Source of the DNA: JANYCG01 sp031431035
Lineage (GTDB): Bacteria; Pseudomonadota; Gammaproteobacteria; Burkholderiales; Burkholderiaceae_C
Assembly (NCBI GenBank): GCA_031431035.1
Contig: JANPCR010000029.1
Location: forward strand, 1 to 22,677
DNA: 22,677 bases
Direction: 5' to 3'
Positions within the stretch are counted from its first letter, which is position 1. Each line of letters opens with the position of its first letter. The notes under the pieces were generated by a model that worked only from the letters and a program-made list of their open reading frames with translations, did no database searches and was not told the DNA's origin. The position numbers and the translations under genes were made by a program. Below, in pieces: positions 21,911 through 22,677 of the stretch.

Positions 21911-22677
21911 ATGGACAACATCTACATCACCGCCGAGCACGAGCAACTGCGTGAGCAAATTACGCGATTCATCGCCCGTGAGGTCGAGCCCTTTGGCGCA
22001 GCATGGGAAGACACTGGCAGCACGCCGCGCGAGGTGCTGCGCAAGATGGGTCAAAACGGTTTGCTGGGCTTGATGTACGAATCGCAGTACGGCGGAGCTG
22101 ACGCTGATGCGTTGACCAACTTGGTGTTTGCCGAGGCCCTGTCGCAGTGTACGTTTGGCGGCTTCATCATTACCGTGCTGGTCCACACGGACATGGCCAG
22201 CCCGCATTTGCACCATGCGGGCAGCGCAGCGCAACGGGCGCGCTATTTGCCAGGCGTGATTGCGGGCGAAACGATCACAGCGGTAGGCATTTCAGAGCCA
22301 GGCGCCGGGTCGGACGTGGCGGGCATGCGCACAAGCGCACGCCGCGATGGCGACGAATGGGTATTGAACGGCACCAAAATTTTCATCACCAACGGTGTCT
22401 TGGCTAACCTGTACTTTATCGCGGCCAAAACCGGGCCTGCGCGGCATGACATGTCGATGTTCATCGTTGACAAAGGCACGCCCGGCTTTAGCGTGGGGCG
22501 GGCCCTCAAAAAGACCGGCTGGCTGTCCAGTGACACGGCCGAGCTGGTGTTTGACAACTGCCGAATTCCCGCTGACAACCTGCTGGGCGAAGAAGGCAAG
22601 GGCTTCTATTCGGTGATGAAGAATTTTCAAACCGAACGCATTGCCTTGGCAGCCATGGCGGTTGGACATTGCACCCA
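21911..22677 (+). CDS. Acyl-CoA dehydrogenase, N-terminal part
   Basis: This acyl-CoA dehydrogenase is cut by the right edge after 255 codons. ISEPGAGSD (127-135) and KIFITNGV (156-163) are the flavin-contact motifs, and LSSDTAELVFDNCRIP lies at 205-220. NFQTERI holds E242 at the helix position that supplies the catalytic base in isovaleryl- and long-chain acyl-CoA dehydrogenases, so this enzyme may use that glutamate. The C-terminal position is outside the window. The ATG at 21911 is 32 bp after liuB; no strong ribosome binding site is seen. It is the third acyl-CoA dehydrogenase in the region, and its substrate is not known. Confidence 0.9.
   Translation, partial: MDNIYITAEHEQLREQITRFIAREVEPFGAAWEDTGSTPREVLRKMGQNGLLGLMYESQYGGADADALTNLVFAEALSQCTFGGFIITVLVHTDMASPHLHHAGSAAQRARYLPGVIAGETITAVGISEPGAGSDVAGMRTSARRDGDEWVLNGTKIFITNGVLANLYFIAAKTGPARHDMSMFIVDKGTPGFSVGRALKKTGWLSSDTAELVFDNCRIPADNLLGEEGKGFYSVMKNFQTERIALAAMAVGHCT

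Noticed and set aside
1..22677. CRISPR array, tRNA, rRNA, insertion sequence or phage genes
   Set aside because: I found no regularly spaced repeats, no tRNA cloverleaf motifs in the gaps, and no transposase or integrase motifs on either strand.

Overview
This window looks like chromosomal DNA of a Burkholderiales betaproteobacterium, most probably a Comamonadaceae member of the Rhodoferax/Polaromonas type. I infer this from the protein sequences, the moderately high GC content, the glyQ-glyS-gmhB-plsC gene order, and the leucine (liu) catabolic cluster led by a MerR-type LiuR regulator. No tRNA, rRNA, CRISPR array, transposase or phage gene is visible. Coding density is high, and the longest gap between genes is about 210 bp.

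Layout. (1) At 1-1562, on the minus strand, a BASS-family transporter gene overlaps the start of an N-acyl-D-amino-acid deacylase gene that runs off the left edge. (2) At 1668-8137, on the plus strand, lies the glycyl-tRNA synthetase locus: glyQ, then an AbrB/MazE-type antitoxin and a PIN-domain (VapC-like) toxin, then glyS, gmhB, plsC and a YgjP-like metallopeptidase. The toxin-antitoxin pair sits between the two subunits of an essential enzyme, and the glyS start codon lies inside the toxin gene. (3) At 8145-10340, on the minus strand, is a SulP-family transporter fused to a STAS domain and a cyclic-nucleotide-binding domain. (4) At 10509-22677 is an acyl-CoA and leucine catabolism region. 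A minus-strand metallo-beta-lactamase-fold hydrolase diverges from liuR across a 22-bp perfect palindrome. Then follow, all on the plus strand, liuA, a GNAT acetyltransferase, beta-carbonic anhydrase, aceK, a thiolase, an acyl-CoA dehydrogenase, a short AT-rich repeat-bearing gap, a rhodanese, a HAD phosphatase, liuB and a second extra acyl-CoA dehydrogenase cut by the right edge.

How the genes may work together. LiuA oxidises isovaleryl-CoA and LiuB is the carboxyltransferase half of methylcrotonyl-CoA carboxylase, which consumes bicarbonate. The carbonic anhydrase could supply that bicarbonate. The thiolase can split the acetoacetyl-CoA made at the end of the pathway, and AceK switches isocitrate dehydrogenase so that the resulting acetyl-CoA can enter the glyoxylate shunt. 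The biotin-carboxylase subunit, methylglutaconyl-CoA hydratase and HMG-CoA lyase are not in the window and may lie downstream.

The points most worth a second look are the toxin-antitoxin module inside glyQS with apparent translational coupling to glyS, a roughly 600-bp low-GC mosaic block inside glyS, the SulP-STAS-cNMP fusion, and two palindromic or repeat structures in the gap before the rhodanese gene.
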